Of a DNA stretch of 64,000 bases, positions 62,563-64,000 are shown one piece after another. Positions within the stretch are counted from its first letter, which is position 1; the number at the start of each line of letters is the position of its first letter. The stretch is taken from NCBI RefSeq assembly GCF_900116205.1, contig NZ_FOZS01000001.1:868001-932000 (forward strand), written 5' to 3'. Both the position numbers and the translations under genes were made by a program. The notes beneath the pieces were generated by a model. It worked only from the letters and a program-made list of their open reading frames with translations. It did no database searches and had not been told where the DNA came from. This DNA comes from Halostagnicola kamekurae. Its GTDB lineage: Archaea > Halobacteriota > Halobacteria > Halobacteriales > Natrialbaceae.

Positions 62563-62961
62563 ATGCTTGAAAGAAGGGATTTACTGACGTTTGCTGGCGG
62601 TGCAGTAATAGGGGGTGTTACAGTTTCATTTTTAGACAAGGGGTCTGGCTCTATTAGATGGTACAATGGAACTGATGAAACTCTCTGGACAGAAATCGAA
62701 ATTCAGTCAAAAGGAGGTGTACTATTTTCTCCAGAGACCATTTATGAGGATAGTTCTGAATTGCCTCAGACCCCCGAATATATGTTTTCAGTACCAAACA
62801 TAGTGCCAGCAGGTGATTATATTGTGAAGATAGAAGTTAGACGAAATTGGAATGAGAGTATTGCTGCCTCGGAGACAATTACGTGGAACGGGTCTGGACA
62901 GGAACATGCTCTTTTGACTATTGAAATTGATAGCGATTTGAATATCGAGACTATACAATAG
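62563..62961 (+). CDS. Tat-signal-like secreted protein in the AT-rich island
   Basis: A 132-residue protein, MLERRDLLTFAGGAVIGGVT, with a twin-arginine-type signal but no lipobox Cys. The mature part has aromatic strands (SGSIRWYNGTDETLWTEIEI; EYMFSVPNIVPAGDYIVKIE; AASETITWNGSGQEH; ALLTIEIDSDL) and could be a small beta-sandwich. Codon use is AT-rich. ATG 62563 is used since it opens the signal; the in-frame ATG 62560 is equivalent. No family recognised. Confidence 0.6.
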   Translation: MLERRDLLTFAGGAVIGGVTVSFLDKGSGSIRWYNGTDETLWTEIEIQSKGGVLFSPETIYEDSSELPQTPEYMFSVPNIVPAGDYIVKIEVRRNWNESIAASETITWNGSGQEHALLTIEIDSDLNIETIQ

Positions 62962-62963
62962 TT

Positions 62964-63086
62964 GTTGGTAGCGTGAGTGGCACAGTTTCTTTATCAGATT
63001 TGCCTGTGAAACTCACGACCCGTATACGCACTGTACTGAACACCAGTTTCGCAGGTCACTCTGGATAAAGAAACCGTATTACCAAC
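62964..63086. repeat. Long imperfect inverted repeat in the AT-rich island
   Basis: Outer arms are GTTGGTA (62964-62970) and TACCAAC (63080-63086); inner arms are GTTTCTTTATC (62985-62995) and GATAAAGAAAC (63064-63074), followed inward by CAGATTTGCCTGTGAAACT against CGAAACTGG-type sequence with mismatches. The centre is about 30 bases. The whole could fold as one long hairpin of about 120 bases. It lies between the island genes and the acyl-CoA-synthetase-like gene and may be a MITE-like remnant or a terminator. Confidence 0.6.
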
Positions 63087-63095
63087 GATTGGTAA

Positions 63096-63884
63096 CTAGA
63101 TCGAGACGGTTTCGAGAGCGATGCGTCGCGGTTCGGGCGTCGATTCGCGGTTCTCAGATGAGATGGCGTAGACCCCCCGCTCACCTGTCAAGCCATCCGC
63201 ATCGGTCTCGTCGGAACTACTCGACAGGACACAGACGCCGTCGGCGAGCAGCGGCGCGATCACGCCGGCTGCAACCGTCCGCGGATCCGAAAGCGGTGCT
63301 CGGACGACGACTCGATCCCCGGTTTCGAGCGCGTTCGCCTCGACGACGTCCCGCGCGCTCTCGAGGAGGTCACCGTGCGTGATCGTCCGGTTCCCGTCGG
63401 TCAGCACTGCCGTGTCGGGGTCGGTGTCGATCGGCGGGAACGAGGGGTTCTCGCTCCAGAGACCGGTATCGAGGTGGTGAACGGCGGGATCGTCCGGTTT
63501 CTCGCCGTAGCCGATTCGCTGGCCGCCCGTCGGCAGTCGGTAGTCGCCGACGGAGGCGGTCGGAGCGACGACCGTCCGATAGGCGGTTCCGTCGGGAGCC
63601 ACCGCCGAATCACCGTCGTCGACGAGGTTTCTCGGCGGATCGAACCTGGTCGTCCCCTCGAGCAACGCGGTTCCGAAAAACGAGAGCAGCGCCATCGGTC
63701 CCGAGCCGACGACGCCGACGGCCACGCCCTCGCGGACGCCGCTGTGTCGGAGGAAGTTCCCCGCCTTCCACGTGCTCGTACAGAGCCAGTGGGCATCGTA
63801 GGTCCGGCCGGCGGCGTCCTCGAGTGCGGGTCGGTCCGTTCGCCGCTCTCGAGCGAACAGGTCGCCGACCGTTGTCGCGGTCAT
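63096..63884 (-). CDS. Degenerate acyl-CoA synthetase-like (ANL N-terminal) protein
   Basis: A 262-residue protein resembling the first half of an AMP-forming acetyl/acyl-CoA synthetase: MTATTVGDLFARERRTDRPA, then WLCTSTWKAGNFLRHSGVRE and VAVGVVGSGPMALLSFFGTALLEGT. A later segment, THGDLLESARDVVEANALET, again resembles an adenylate-forming N-terminal piece. The TSGTTGxPK phosphate loop and the C-terminal lysine domain are absent, so it cannot be an active ligase by itself. It may be a regulatory paralogue or an old fragment. Start ATG 63884; ATG 63893 is an alternative. Confidence 0.55.
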   Translation of the reverse strand: MTATTVGDLFARERRTDRPALEDAAGRTYDAHWLCTSTWKAGNFLRHSGVREGVAVGVVGSGPMALLSFFGTALLEGTTRFDPPRNLVDDGDSAVAPDGTAYRTVVAPTASVGDYRLPTGGQRIGYGEKPDDPAVHHLDTGLWSENPSFPPIDTDPDTAVLTDGNRTITHGDLLESARDVVEANALETGDRVVVRAPLSDPRTVAAGVIAPLLADGVCVLSSSSDETDADGLTGERGVYAISSENRESTPEPRRIALETVSI

Positions 63885-64000
63885 ACCTGCCAATTCGTTC
63901 GGAGCCGAAAAAGGACGCCGACTCGCGGCGCTCGTCGTCGTTCGAAATCAGAACCCATCGCCGCTGAAACCGACACCGTTCGCTCGCGCCGATCAGAACG

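Noticed and set aside
1-64000. CRISPR array or cas genes
   Set aside because: No regularly spaced identical repeats of 24-40 bp and no Cas-like protein were found. The only regular repeats are short tandem ones inside genes and the tRNA-tail arrays.

Overview
This window is chromosomal DNA from a halophilic archaeon of the class Halobacteria, most likely in or near the family Natrialbaceae. The grounds are high GC, very acidic proteins, TATA boxes placed so that many transcripts would be leaderless, archaeal information genes (RIO2, RadB, Cdc48/CdcH, Pelota, Cbf5, archaeal cytidylate and adenylate kinases), methenyltetrahydromethanopterin cyclohydrolase and a fused cytochrome oxidase subunit I-III. 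The family placement is inference.

Layout. 0-8 kb: a cut methyltransferase, endonuclease IV, lipoate ligase, then an iron-responsive block (308-aa haloarchaeal protein, FAD-type oxidoreductase, siderophore-binding lipoprotein) with two DtxR/IdeR-like palindromes, then RIO2 kinase. 8.0-10.3 kb: tRNA-Val(CAC) with a ~2 kb AT-rich element at its 3' end, carrying a truncated tyrosine recombinase and a protein with a HEPN-like motif. 10.3-16.7 kb: membrane and secreted proteins, a CBS protein whose C-terminus looks like a ribosome hibernation factor, RadB and a RuvC-fold protein. 16.8-20.5 kb: three exported or membrane-anchored proteins, two of them with Q/N-ladder repeats resembling curlin repeats. 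20.5-43 kb: ordinary core genes (LarC, CdcH, transporters, RNase H-like protein, HAD hydrolase, antiporter pair, MgsA, PyrF, GTPBP1-like GTPase, Mch, a regulator, citramalate/isopropylmalate synthase, Pelota, a Xi-class GST). 43.5-48.9 kb: a Tat-exported protein, tRNA-Pro(GGG) and a cbf5-cmk-DUF106-adk series. 49.2-53.2 kb: haem-copper oxidase genes. 53.4-53.7 kb: tRNA-Val(GAC) flanked by tRNA-tail repeats that match those near 10.1 kb. 53.9-57.9 kb: a trpDFEG operon. 58.5-61.7 kb: B12-dependent ribonucleotide reductase. 62.0-63.1 kb: an AT-rich island with two small genes and a long imperfect inverted repeat. The window ends in a degenerate acyl-CoA-synthetase-like protein.

How it fits together. 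Most of the window is housekeeping. The parts worth a second look are: (i) the CBS plus HPF-like fusion, a candidate nucleotide-sensing ribosome hibernation factor; (ii) the secreted Q/N-ladder cluster, a candidate archaeal curlin-like amyloid or adhesin, with a triple-hairpin RNA segment and a 15-codon leader ORF; (iii) the two tRNA-Val loci that share interleaved direct and inverted copies of the tRNA 3' end; (iv) the small tRNA-inserted element carrying a HEPN-like candidate defence gene; and (v) the iron-regulated flavoprotein and binding-protein pair. All functions are assigned by reading the sequence; no database search was run.
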